Below, in pieces: positions 17,290 to 25,822 of a stretch of DNA of 64,000 bases. The notes beneath the pieces were generated by a model. It was not told the DNA's origin. It searched no databases and saw nothing but the letters and a program-made list of their open reading frames with translations. Made by a program: the position numbers and the translations under genes. The stretch's first letter is position 1, and each line of letters begins with the position of its first letter. Origin of the DNA: Novosphingobium barchaimii LL02 (GTDB lineage: Bacteria; Pseudomonadota; Alphaproteobacteria; Sphingomonadales; Sphingomonadaceae); NCBI RefSeq assembly GCF_001046635.1, contig NZ_KQ130457.1, forward strand, positions 312,531-376,530, written 5' to 3'.

Positions 17290-17373
17290 ACTCGCCCTCC
17301 GATGCCTCTATGCCGGCCCCAGGCCCCGACGCTAAAGGCCGTCTGAATTTGCCCAGTCAGCCTTCGAGCGCCA

Positions 17374-18438
17374 CTATTCGGCAGGCTGTAGTACGTCTGC
17401 GTTCTTACTAGGCTGTTCCGCCCGGATTTTCTGGCTCATGATGCGTCGTGCCATAACACCCGCCGCGTCGGCCTTGAGAATGATGGGCTTGTGGTCGAGG
17501 AAATCGGTGGAATGGCCCATGTCGCGCTGTTGGGCTTCGACCATCGGGCCATCCTGCGTTTCAAAGACGTTTTTCATGGTTGCGGCAGTCGCGGTTGTGA
17601 CCGCTTCGTTGTCGCGCGCGAAATTGCGGCCGGATGCCCAGAAATAATGGCTGGTCGTTTCCGTTTCTGGAGTGATGAGATGGGCATTTGGGGTGCGTAC
17701 GCCCTCTTCGAAGCTGCTGCCATGATCCCACCAGGCGGTGTTGACGAACAGCACGCCGGGGGCATCCCAACGCGCATGCCCCTGACCTTCCACGTCCTCG
17801 GCATCGCCGGGCATTCCGAAGAACGGCCGCTTTGCAGCATCCACGTGATAATGGTGGCGCCACAACATCGACCAGACAGTATCGCCGTCACGCTGCACCT
17901 TGTTGGTGAAGTCCGCGAAGCTCGAACCTTCGTGAATTCCGGGATGCAGATAGTGAATATGGCTGAGATCGAGAAGATTGTCGGAGATCAGTTGGTAATT
18001 GCCCTTGATGTGCGAATACCCCTGGCAGCAGGTGTAATTTTCCTGATCCGCCAGGAACTCGAACGCGGGAATTTTTTCTTCGTCCGCCAGCGCGGGATCG
18101 CCCATCCAGATCCAGACGACCGAATACCGCTCGACCGCTCTGTACGACTTCACGCAGGCACGGGCCTTCTGGTTGTCGTCGTCGTTGGGGGCATCCACAC
18201 AGGCACCGGTCCCGTCGAAACGCAGGCCGTGGTATCCGCATTCGAGGCTATCGCCGACTCGGCGGCCCATCGATAGCGGTACGAATCGATGCGGACAGCG
18301 ATCCTGAATTGCCGAGACTTCGCCGGTAGAGGTACGGAACATCACGATCTGTTCGCCACAGATCATGCGGCTCACCATATCCTGATCAAGTTCCGGAGCG
18401 TTGGCAGCAACATACCAAGTGTTCTTGAGGAACGGCAT
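17374..18438 (-). CDS. Rieske non-haem iron oxygenase, vanillate O-demethylase type
   Basis: This oxygenase component has 354 residues. The Rieske [2Fe-2S] ligands are Cys48/His50 (CPH) and Cys67/His70 (CGYH), and the mononuclear iron site is Asp157, His160 and His165 in LLDLSHIHYLHPG. The N-terminus MPFLKNTWYVAA is typical of VanA-type monooxygenases, which demethylate methoxy-aromatics or hydroxylate. ATG 18438 fits that N-terminus; the frame stays open upstream to 18594, without support. No partner reductase is encoded nearby, so electrons must come from elsewhere. It is divergent from the acyl-CoA ligase, with a palindrome between them. Confidence 0.92.
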   Translation of the reverse strand: MPFLKNTWYVAANAPELDQDMVSRMICGEQIVMFRTSTGEVSAIQDRCPHRFVPLSMGRRVGDSLECGYHGLRFDGTGACVDAPNDDDNQKARACVKSYRAVERYSVVWIWMGDPALADEEKIPAFEFLADQENYTCCQGYSHIKGNYQLISDNLLDLSHIHYLHPGIHEGSSFADFTNKVQRDGDTVWSMLWRHHYHVDAAKRPFFGMPGDAEDVEGQGHARWDAPGVLFVNTAWWDHGSSFEEGVRTPNAHLITPETETTSHYFWASGRNFARDNEAVTTATAATMKNVFETQDGPMVEAQQRDMGHSTDFLDHKPIILKADAAGVMARRIMSQKIRAEQPSKNADVLQPAE

Positions 18439-18599
18439 GGCCTTGGTTCTTCCTTCTCTCAATGGCTTGGCCGCCTGGATCATGGGTCGGGCCAGCCGTA
18501 TAATGTTTTTGAAATGCTGCGTCATGGTAGCGGGCAGCCATCCTGGCGCGCGACCCGCATCGCGACATTTGACAAACGGAATATTCTCCCTCACCCATC

Positions 18600-18621
18600 A
18601 TTGCAATGCCTTCCATGCAAT
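18600..18621. promoter_or_regulatory. Candidate operator, ATTGCA-N10-TGCAAT
   Basis: This perfect inverted repeat with a 10-nt spacer lies in the 237-nt divergent region between the Rieske oxygenase (start 18438) and the acyl-CoA ligase (start 18676). It is the best copy of the motif also found at 3309 and 12019. Confidence 0.55.
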
Positions 18622-18675
18622 AAAATGCTGGGGGCGCGTGAGATGGCCTCGATGGCCGCGACCGGAAGAGGGACG

Positions 18676-20184
18676 ATGAACGAACTGTCACGAATGGCTG
18701 CGGCGACTCTTGAGCGTGATACCGCCGACCCGGCGATCGAATTCGAAGGCCGCTGGTATAGCTGGAGCGATGTTCGCGCACTAGCCAACCAAGTCGATGG
18801 ACTTATTGATGCAAGCGGGGCTGTCGCCGGCGCCCCAGTAGTGTTTATCGCACGTAGTCAGGCTGCAGCTATCGCGGCGTTTCTCGCGCTCATTCGCACA
18901 GGTCGGACCATACGCATGGTCTATCCCTTCCAGTCACAGGCAGGCATCGCCCGCGACATCGCGCGATTGAAACCGGCCGTCGTCATAGCTGCAGAACGGG
19001 AAATCGGAGACGAGGTCCGCGAAGCGATTCGAGAACAAGGCGCAAGCGTAATCTTGATTTCCGAAATGTCGGCTCAAGCATTAACCGGGTTCGAACGGTC
19101 CACCGCAGCGCTTCCAGAAGACCTGTCCGTAGAGCCGCAAATCGAAATTCTCACCAGTGGAACGACAGGAAAGCCCAAGCCGTTCGCGGTTCGTCACGAG
19201 ATGCTGGCAACCCACTTCACCGGCAATTCCGCCGCGATTTTCGGCAAAGACGACAAGCCGGTCGAGCCGCTTCCTGCTTTACTCTATTATCCTCTGGGCA
19301 ACATATCGGGCCTTTTCAGCATTTTGCCGTCATTGCTGAACGGGTATAAGTTAATCGTCCAGGATCGGTTCACCGTGAAGGGATGGCGCGACTATATCGT
19401 AACGTATCGTCCACCAGCTAGCGGAACTCCGGCTGCAGCCGTCCAGATGATACTCGATGCGGATCTCCCGCCCGAGGATCTGGCATCCATTCAGTATTTC
19501 AGCACCGGGGCGGCGCCGCTCGACCCGCGCGTTCAACGCGCGTTCGAGGAGCGTTACGGGATACCGGTCCTGTTGTCTTACGGCGCCACGGAATTCGGGG
19601 GACCGGTCTGCGCGATGACGCCACCGCTGTACGAACAGTTCGGCGTCGCCAAATTCGGTAGCGTCGGCCAACCTTTCGGCGGAGCGCGCATCCGGGTCGT
19701 CGATGCGGAGACCGGCGAGGAATTGCAGGCAGGGCAGGAGGGCCTTCTGCAGGTGATCTCGCCGAAGATGGGGCCCGACTGGATCCATACCTCCGACTTG
19801 GGGATGATCGATGAGGATGGCTTCCTGTTTTTGCGCGGACGGGCCGACGGGGCCATCATGCGGGGCGGGTTCAAATTGCTGCCTGAAACCATCCAGGAAG
19901 CACTACTTGGTCATCCTGCGGTTTCCGCAGCTGCTGTGGTGGGAATACCGGACCGCAGGCTCGGGCAGATGCCGGCGGCCGCAATCCAGTTCAAGCCAGG
20001 CGTCGAGGAACCAAACGTCGCGGAACTCGAAGCTCACCTGCGTGAGAAAGTGTTGGCAACCCATATCCCAGGTCGCTGGCTAATCGTTGATGAACTGCCC
20101 AAGACGGTATCGTTGAAGGTGGATCGGCCAGCCGTGATCGCGCTGTTCTCGAAGGAAGACGCTGGCGGGGCGGCGGTTCAGTGA
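18676..20184 (+). CDS. AMP-dependent acyl-CoA ligase
   Basis: This 502-residue member of the ANL superfamily activates a carboxylic acid as acyl-AMP and then acyl-CoA. The phosphate-binding loop SGTTGKPK starts at Ser161; the A5 motif is YGATEFGG, the hinge region is LGMIDEDGFLFLRGRADG, and a late catalytic lysine is in LPKTVSLKVDRP. ATG 18676 has GGAAGAGGG just upstream. Its stop codon overlaps the GTG start of the kinase-like gene (GTGA), so the two are translationally coupled. Third-position GC is somewhat lower than in the genes before it. It probably activates the aromatic or aliphatic acid for thiolytic degradation. Confidence 0.9.
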   Translation: MNELSRMAAATLERDTADPAIEFEGRWYSWSDVRALANQVDGLIDASGAVAGAPVVFIARSQAAAIAAFLALIRTGRTIRMVYPFQSQAGIARDIARLKPAVVIAAEREIGDEVREAIREQGASVILISEMSAQALTGFERSTAALPEDLSVEPQIEILTSGTTGKPKPFAVRHEMLATHFTGNSAAIFGKDDKPVEPLPALLYYPLGNISGLFSILPSLLNGYKLIVQDRFTVKGWRDYIVTYRPPASGTPAAAVQMILDADLPPEDLASIQYFSTGAAPLDPRVQRAFEERYGIPVLLSYGATEFGGPVCAMTPPLYEQFGVAKFGSVGQPFGGARIRVVDAETGEELQAGQEGLLQVISPKMGPDWIHTSDLGMIDEDGFLFLRGRADGAIMRGGFKLLPETIQEALLGHPAVSAAAVVGIPDRRLGQMPAAAIQFKPGVEEPNVAELEAHLREKVLATHIPGRWLIVDELPKTVSLKVDRPAVIALFSKEDAGGAAVQ

Positions 20185-21248
20185 ACGCTGCATCGGCACC
20201 GGGCATCGTCGCTCCCGAAACCAGAGATCTTGGTGAGCTTGCGGAGGCTGTCGCGGCATGGCTGTCACTGCGAATGCCGAATGCCCAAGCGATTGAGTTG
20301 AGCAATTTCGCCTATCCGCTCGGTGCGGGCATGTCGCACGAGACGATCCTTTTCGATGCTACGTGGCGTCAAGGCGGTATGTCGTCGTCGCTAGGAATGG
20401 TCGTGAGGATCAAACCGACGCGCCGGACCGTGTATCCTGACGACCTGTTCGTGCAGCAGTACCGCCTTATCGAACTTATGCATGAAACCGGCGCGGTACG
20501 GGTCGCCCGTCCGCTATGGTTCGAGGCCGATGCCGAAATACTTGGCGCTCCGTTCTTCGTTATGGAAAAGGTGGCTGGCCGTGTGGCGGTGAGCTATCCG
20601 CCCTATTCCCGCGAAGGCTGGCTGGTCACAGCCGCGCCGCAGGACCGTCGTCGGATCTGGGAGAGTGCGGTCACCCAGCTCGCGTCAATCCAGCACGTGC
20701 CAGTTGCCCGCGCCGGCTTCCTTGAGCTGCCAGGCGGGCCCGACGGGTTCGACCAGGAGGTGGATCGCTGGCGCCGCTATGTGGAATGGGTCGACCCGGC
20801 GGCTGAGCGGGGACTGTTGCGCGACACGTTCGCAAGGCTAATCGAGGCTAGGCCGGCAGATCCGCCGGAAGGCATCGTATGGGGCGATTCCCGCCTGGGA
20901 AACATGATGATCGGCAACACGAACGAAGTCGTTGCCGTCATGGATTGGGAGCAGCCTTCTTTGGGCGGAGCATTGCATGATCTCGGATGGTGGCTGACGA
21001 GCGATCACAACCAGACGATCGGCCAGGGCATCACGCCGCTTGAGGGCATGGGCAATCGCGACGAGACGATTGCCCTGTGGTCTCAGGTTTCGGGCAAGTC
21101 GGCTGCCGGGATCGAATGGTATGAAATTTTCGCCTGCCTGAAGATGGAATGTCTCGCAATCCGCATGATGGCGCTTCGCGATATGCCGGCGAGCGTGCGG
21201 CTGGCAGAACCAGGAGCCCGGACGGCCCGGTTGCTAGATGGACTGTAA
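20181..21248 (+). CDS. APH-type phosphotransferase family protein
   Basis: This 355-residue kinase-fold protein is of the aminoglycoside-phosphotransferase (APH/ACAD10-like) family. The nucleotide-binding region includes VVRIKPT and FFVMEKVAG; the catalytic loop is WGDSRLGN (Asp236, Asn241), with Trp replacing the usual His, and the metal aspartate is Asp255 in VMDWEQ. The GTG start overlaps the ligase stop by 4 nt. Fixed coupling to an acyl-CoA ligase suggests phosphorylation of an acyl-CoA or hydroxyacid rather than antibiotic resistance; the ACAD10/11 kinase domain acting on 4-hydroxyacyl-CoA is a precedent. The substrate is inferred. Confidence 0.85.
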   Translation: MNAASAPGIVAPETRDLGELAEAVAAWLSLRMPNAQAIELSNFAYPLGAGMSHETILFDATWRQGGMSSSLGMVVRIKPTRRTVYPDDLFVQQYRLIELMHETGAVRVARPLWFEADAEILGAPFFVMEKVAGRVAVSYPPYSREGWLVTAAPQDRRRIWESAVTQLASIQHVPVARAGFLELPGGPDGFDQEVDRWRRYVEWVDPAAERGLLRDTFARLIEARPADPPEGIVWGDSRLGNMMIGNTNEVVAVMDWEQPSLGGALHDLGWWLTSDHNQTIGQGITPLEGMGNRDETIALWSQVSGKSAAGIEWYEIFACLKMECLAIRMMALRDMPASVRLAEPGARTARLLDGL

Positions 21249-21282
21249 ACGGTTCAAGGATCGTCAGGTACGCGCAAACCCT

Positions 21283-22209
21283 CTAGCCGGAGCCGGTCGC
21301 GCTTGCATCGGCGTCTAGCAGCAGCGGATTGGCTTGCAGGTGGTCCTCGACGATTTTGATGAAGTTGCGCGCCTGCTCAGTAAGGTGATCGGGGTGCCAA
21401 GCCATAGCCATCTCCCAACGAACGTGAGGCAATTCGTCTTCAAGGGGGATGAAGACGACGTTCCTGAAGGTTTGCAGCGCGGCGGTTGCCATGACGAGAC
21501 TGCAACCCAGACCGGCGCTTACCAGACTTAACGTTGTATTGGTCTGGCTTGCTTCCTGTTCGACGCGGGGCACCACACCAAACGACTTGAAAAGATTGAG
21601 TGTCTCGGACTGTTCAGTGTATTTCGGCGGCGGCAGGATGAAGGGCTGCCCGGCTAATTCGATCATGCCAACGGAATCCCTGCCAGCCAGTGGATTATCG
21701 GCAGGAACTGCTGCGACGAAGCGGGACCGCTCCACGAGTTTGCTGTGGCACCCCGCATGACTAATGCCGTTGGTAATGAAGCCCACGTCGTAGTCACCGG
21801 CAAGGATCCCCTGTATTTGTTGGGGGGTCGAACGCTCAAATAAACGTGTATGGACGTCTGGAACCGCAGCGCGAAACCTTACAAGAACGTCTGGAAGCAC
21901 CTGATACAAGGCTGGGCCGATGAAGCTGATGCGAACCTGAGGTATTTCGGTCGCGGCGCTCAGGACCATCTTACGCGTCACTTCCGCTTGCAAAAGCGTC
22001 CGCCGCGCTTCGACAAGGAACACGCGGCCTGCCTTGGTCAGTTCCACATTACGCTTGGCGCGATCGAACAGGCTGACGCCCATGTTGGCTTCCAGCCTGC
22101 GCATCGCCTGGCTAAGTGGTGGCTGGGCCATATTGAGGCGCGCTGCGGCCCGGCCAAAGTGCATTTCCTCCGCGACAGTGACGAACTGGCGCATCTGCCT
22201 GAGATCCAA
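21283..22209 (-). CDS. LysR-family transcriptional regulator
   Basis: This LTTR of 308 residues has its helix-turn-helix at about 18-40 (GRAAARLNMAQPPLSQAMRRLE) and a two-lobed effector domain starting near 90. The TTG at 22209 was chosen because it gives the family N-terminus MDLRQMRQFVTVAEE and has AAGGAG 9 nt upstream; a TTG at 22218 abuts that site and is unlikely. It lies 86 nt downstream of the flavin-reductase fusion on the same strand and ends against the kinase gene. It probably controls the fusion and neighbouring catabolic genes; the inducer is unknown. Confidence 0.88.
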   Translation of the reverse strand: MDLRQMRQFVTVAEEMHFGRAAARLNMAQPPLSQAMRRLEANMGVSLFDRAKRNVELTKAGRVFLVEARRTLLQAEVTRKMVLSAATEIPQVRISFIGPALYQVLPDVLVRFRAAVPDVHTRLFERSTPQQIQGILAGDYDVGFITNGISHAGCHSKLVERSRFVAAVPADNPLAGRDSVGMIELAGQPFILPPPKYTEQSETLNLFKSFGVVPRVEQEASQTNTTLSLVSAGLGCSLVMATAALQTFRNVVFIPLEDELPHVRWEMAMAWHPDHLTEQARNFIKIVEDHLQANPLLLDADASATGSG

Positions 22210-22295
22210 AGGTGTCAACTCCTTGTACGAGCCACATCCCTAGACCGGATCGGGGGCGGGATGCACGCTTTTGTGTGTCATCGTGCCGCGGCAGA

Positions 22296-23633
22296 TCATG
22301 AAAAATGAAGGCGCCGATACTTCCCTTTGAAATAGAGTAGCGGATCGCGATGCGGCTCGAACCATGCGTGGTGAACCTCGCCCACGAACATCATGTGATC
22401 TCCTCCTTCATGGACCGCAAAGGTGCGGCAGTCGAACGAGGCCAGCGCTGCGGTGAGCACCGGTGAACCTTCCGGCGATCGAATTTCCCAGTCGACGCCT
22501 TCGAAGCGTGCTGCCTCCCGACTGGCAAATCGGTTAGAAAGGGGTTGCTGCCCCATGTGCAGGACGTTCACGGCGAAGCGCTGCGATGCGATGAATTTTT
22601 CGAGATTGGCCGACCGTTTCGACAGCGAGAAAAGGACGAGTGGAGGATCCAGTGAAACCGAGGTGAAGCTGTTCGCAGTAAGGCCGATCGGATCGCCCGC
22701 GTCATCCAGAGTGGTGATGACGGTGACTCCGGTCGTGAAACAGCCCAACGCATCACGCAGGATACGCGGTTCGCACCCTCCGATGTAGCTGAGCGGCGTC
22801 AAGGGCGCATGGCGTTCCAGGAAGTCGAGAAGGACAGCATTGAACAGGTCGTCCCGCTCGGCGGTCAGGAAATGTCCGGCACCTTCGATCTCGGTGTATT
22901 CGGCTCCAGGGATAGATGCCCTTAGCCGTTGAAGAGTCTCACTCGATATCGTCGCATTTAGTGATCCGCGCAGCAGGATCACTGGCGCCTGTATGCGAGC
23001 GGCGGCCGTGGCAAGGCGATCCTGCTGGAGGAACAGGTCGGAATTTTCCAGTGCCAAGGGATCACCGCGCCACCTGAGTTTACCGTCGTCGAGCTTTTCG
23101 AAAGAAGCCAGCAGCCGCGCCGTGCCACCGGGCGCTGGTTCGTCCGGGTGAGCGGAAGTCAGGGCGGCTACGATCTCGTCGGAACCGGCTATTCCGGTCG
23201 TCCGCTCCAGCAATGCCGCGTGGAGGCGTGTTAGGTCGTTTTCTTCGAACCAGATATTGACGTCCACCAGCGCCAGTCCTGAAACCATATGTGGTGCGCC
23301 TTCTCCCACAACCGAAAGGGCGATGATGCCTCCCAGGCCCGTGCCGACGACGAATGCGCGACTGGAAAGCGAACCCAGCACGGCCAGCAAGTCACGGGCG
23401 TGGGCATCCAGATCGTACCTGCCATCTGCAGCATGGCCGCTGGCCCCGTGTCCTCTCAGGTCGATGCAGATGGCATAACGTCCGGCCTTCGCCAGCGCGT
23501 GGGCCGCCTCGTGCCAGAATTCCTTGGTCTGTCCGCCCGAAGGTATCAGAACGACCGGTGGGGCATCGCGAGAGCCGAACGCATCTGCTGCGATCTTGAT
23601 GCCGCCGAACCCGAAGAATTCCTGGCTTTCCAT
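22296..23633 (-). CDS. Fusion: degenerate alpha/beta-hydrolase plus flavin reductase
   Basis: This 446-residue two-domain protein joins an alpha/beta-hydrolase fold (about 5-265) to an HpaC-type flavin reductase split barrel (about 285-446; GCFTTGVTVITT, LTANSFTSVSLDPPLVLFSL, FAVNVL). In the hydrolase the nucleophile elbow reads VGTGLGG, so the serine of GxSxG is glycine, and the acid position reads RGSLNATI, without a clear aspartate; the C-terminal histidine (GAGHFL) remains. The hydrolase half may therefore be a non-catalytic or mechanistically different domain. ATG 23633 has GAGGGA 9 nt upstream. The reductase half could supply FMNH2 to the LLM enzyme at 14815. Confidence 0.85.
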   Translation of the reverse strand: MESQEFFGFGGIKIAADAFGSRDAPPVVLIPSGGQTKEFWHEAAHALAKAGRYAICIDLRGHGASGHAADGRYDLDAHARDLLAVLGSLSSRAFVVGTGLGGIIALSVVGEGAPHMVSGLALVDVNIWFEENDLTRLHAALLERTTGIAGSDEIVAALTSAHPDEPAPGGTARLLASFEKLDDGKLRWRGDPLALENSDLFLQQDRLATAAARIQAPVILLRGSLNATISSETLQRLRASIPGAEYTEIEGAGHFLTAERDDLFNAVLLDFLERHAPLTPLSYIGGCEPRILRDALGCFTTGVTVITTLDDAGDPIGLTANSFTSVSLDPPLVLFSLSKRSANLEKFIASQRFAVNVLHMGQQPLSNRFASREAARFEGVDWEIRSPEGSPVLTAALASFDCRTFAVHEGGDHMMFVGEVHHAWFEPHRDPLLYFKGKYRRLHFS

Positions 23634-23706
23634 TGCGCCCGCTCCCTCCAACTCATTAAAGAATGACTTAGGTGCATTCCATTATAGGGTTATGTGTATA
23701 GGATCC

Positions 23707-24687
23707 TTATCCGTCGTTGCAAGCCGATGACGCGGTGAACGTAGGGGTGGAGCAGGCGAGCAGGTACTCCTTCCTAAGCCTGTCTACCAGTTCAGCAACA
23801 CTGGGTATATCACAGATCAGGCCGAGTCCTTGTCCGCCGCTCCAGATATCGCGCCATGGCTTGCCCGTACCCGCAGATTCGTCGGACAAACGCCTCTCGG
23901 TAGAGGGGAGGTTGTCCGGGTCGAGCCCGGCGCGGCGAAGCGACGGTTTCAGCCAGTTGGCGGGCAAGCCGCTGACGTCTTTGGTATAGATCAAGTCTGT
24001 CAAGCCGGCGTCAACCAACATCTGCTTGTACAGCGGCGGGGCCGCAGCTTCCTGCGTCGCGATCATCCGTGTTCCGACATAGGACAGATCGGCGCCCAGA
24101 ACTTCGGCGGCGCGGATCGCGGCGCCGTTGGCAATGGCGCCCGCCATAACGATGGTTCCAGCGAACATCTCACGGACCTGCGGGATGAAGGCGAGATGGC
24201 TGATCGTGCCGGAGTGGCCACCGCCACCGGCGCCGATGCATATGATGCCATCGACCTTCGCCCGCACCGCTTTTTCCGCAAAGCGGATCGTCGTGGCGTC
24301 GTGAAAGTGCAACATGCCATAATCGCGGACAAGGGGCGCGTTCAGCGAAGGGTCGCCTACCGATGTCACGATTATGCGTACGCCGTATCGGCGGCATTCC
24401 GCCAAGTGCGCGCGAAACTCGTCCTGGCTAAAGTTGGGGGAAATATTGACCGCGAGCGGCGCGATGACCCTGTCCGGGTGGTCTTGTGCAAAACGCGCAA
24501 GGGCGTTCGACACGGCCCGGAGCTGGACAACCAGTTCTTCCAAGTTCCGGCAGTGATTGCGCGTCAGGGAACCGATGACGCCTGCCTGACAACATGCGAT
24601 GGCCAGTAGCGGACCACTGCATAAAAACATCGGCGCCGCGAAAACAGGCAACGACAGTTGATGGCGAATGTCGGCGGGCAAAGGCAT
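23707..24687 (-). CDS. Nitronate monooxygenase/2-nitropropane dioxygenase-like flavoprotein
   Basis: This FMN-dependent TIM-barrel enzyme has 326 residues. The family marks are PVFAAPMFLCSGP at the start, the FMN phosphate-binding segment GAGGGGHSG, the strand IVMAGAIANGAAI and GADLSYVGTRMIAT. ATG 24687 has GGGAG 6 nt upstream. Members oxidise nitroalkanes or act as enoyl reductases of the FabK type, and in catabolic clusters their reaction is often uncertain. It lies 73 nt upstream of the hydrolase/flavin-reductase fusion on the same strand, suggesting co-expression. Confidence 0.86.
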   Translation of the reverse strand: MPLPADIRHQLSLPVFAAPMFLCSGPLLAIACCQAGVIGSLTRNHCRNLEELVVQLRAVSNALARFAQDHPDRVIAPLAVNISPNFSQDEFRAHLAECRRYGVRIIVTSVGDPSLNAPLVRDYGMLHFHDATTIRFAEKAVRAKVDGIICIGAGGGGHSGTISHLAFIPQVREMFAGTIVMAGAIANGAAIRAAEVLGADLSYVGTRMIATQEAAAPPLYKQMLVDAGLTDLIYTKDVSGLPANWLKPSLRRAGLDPDNLPSTERRLSDESAGTGKPWRDIWSGGQGLGLICDIPSVAELVDRLRKEYLLACSTPTFTASSACNDG

Positions 24688-24825
24688 CCAGAACTCCCGG
24701 TCAACTCGTCTGTGACCTGCCTTAGCTTCCCAGACGTTGCGGCACGGCACAATCGCGCAGCACGATCATAGGCCCGGCATCGAGTAGTCGATGTGGCCCG
24801 AAAGACAGGCGCCCGCCGGAACCAG

Positions 24826-25308
24826 TCAGCCAAGCAAAGCTTCTATCTCGCTGCGCAGTGCCGCCGGCTTGGTGGTGGGGGCGAAGCGTGAAACGGACTT
24901 TGCCTGCCGATCCACAAGGAACTTGGTGAAGTTCCACTTGATGCGCTTGCTGCCTAGCAAACCGGGCGCCTCGGCCTTCAGCCATCCGAACACCGGGCTT
25001 GCGTCAGGCCCGTTCACATCCACCTTTTCGAACATCGGAAACGTCACGTCGTAGGTCAAATTGCAGAAGCTGGCGATTTCTTCGGCATTGCCCGGTTCCT
25101 GCGCGCCGAACTGGTTGCAGGGGAAGCCAAGGACAACGAGCCCTCGGTCGTGAAATTGGCGATGCAGTTCTTCAAGCCCGTCATACTGCGGCGTGAAACC
25201 ACATTTGCTTGCCGTGTTGACGGCCAGCACCACGTTATTCCGATAGTCGCCTAGTGAAACTTCGCGCCCGGATATGTCTCGGACTGTTAGATCATATAAG
25301 GAAGGCAT
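24826..25308 (-). CDS. Glutathione peroxidase family protein
   Basis: This is a 160-residue thiol peroxidase of the glutathione-peroxidase family, using cysteine rather than selenocysteine: Cys36 in ASKCGFTPQY. The other catalytic residues are in GFPCNQFG (Gln) and KWNFTKFLVD (Trp, Asn). It reduces H2O2 and organic hydroperoxides, usually through thioredoxin or glutathione. ATG 25308 has AAAGGA 9 nt upstream. It follows the ohrR-like gene on the same strand by 30 nt, so the three genes ohr, ohrR and gpx probably form one peroxide-response operon. Confidence 0.95.
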   Translation of the reverse strand: MPSLYDLTVRDISGREVSLGDYRNNVVLAVNTASKCGFTPQYDGLEELHRQFHDRGLVVLGFPCNQFGAQEPGNAEEIASFCNLTYDVTFPMFEKVDVNGPDASPVFGWLKAEAPGLLGSKRIKWNFTKFLVDRQAKSVSRFAPTTKPAALRSEIEALLG

Positions 25309-25338
25309 GGTCGAAAATCCTTTTGTATCCAGAAAAAT

Positions 25339-25815
25339 TCAGTCTTTGCAGGCGGTAACGGCATCGCTGAGCCGCCCCACGAGCGTTGTGCTCAATTCGT
25401 AAAGTTGCTGCATGTCGGCAGGATCAGAGTTGAAATTCGCGGCCAGCATGATCGGCACCTGACTGGCAGCGCTTTTCAATTTGTCGCCATGCGGTGTCAG
25501 GTTTACTAGTACGCGCCTTTCATCAGCAGGATCGCGTTTCCGCGTTACCAGCCCGTCCCGCTCCATTCGCTTGAGCAGAGGGCTAAGAGTGCCTACGTCC
25601 AAGTACAGGCAGTTTTGCAGCTCCCCTACCGATACGCTCTTGCGGTCCCATAGCACCATCATCACCAGATATTGCGAATAGGTGAGGCCCAAAGGTGCCA
25701 GCAAAGGCCGGTAAAGCCGCTGCAGGAGGTTGGTCGCCGCATAGAGCGGAAAGCATAGCTGTCGGTCGAGCTTTAGGCGGTCATCAGCGTCGGAAGCGCT
25801 TCCGGATAGAGGCAT
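25339..25815 (-). CDS. ohrR: MarR-family regulator, OhrR-type
   Basis: This 158-residue MarR protein has the winged helix at about 45-110 (GLTYSQYLVMMVLW, LDVGTLSPLLKRMERDGLVTRKRDPADERRVLV). The peroxide-sensing cysteine of OhrR proteins is at Cys21 in RQLCFPLYA. Oxidation of that cysteine by organic hydroperoxide releases the protein from DNA. ATG 25815 lies 7 nt after the ohr stop codon. The pairing with ohr and the tandem palindromes at the ohr promoter support the OhrR call. Confidence 0.92.
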   Translation of the reverse strand: MPLSGSASDADDRLKLDRQLCFPLYAATNLLQRLYRPLLAPLGLTYSQYLVMMVLWDRKSVSVGELQNCLYLDVGTLSPLLKRMERDGLVTRKRDPADERRVLVNLTPHGDKLKSAASQVPIMLAANFNSDPADMQQLYELSTTLVGRLSDAVTACKD

Positions 25816-25822
25816 TGGGGGT

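Noticed and set aside
20181-21248. Antibiotic-resistance aminoglycoside kinase
   Set aside because: The fold is shared, but coupling to an acyl-CoA ligase and the WGD loop make a metabolic kinase more likely.
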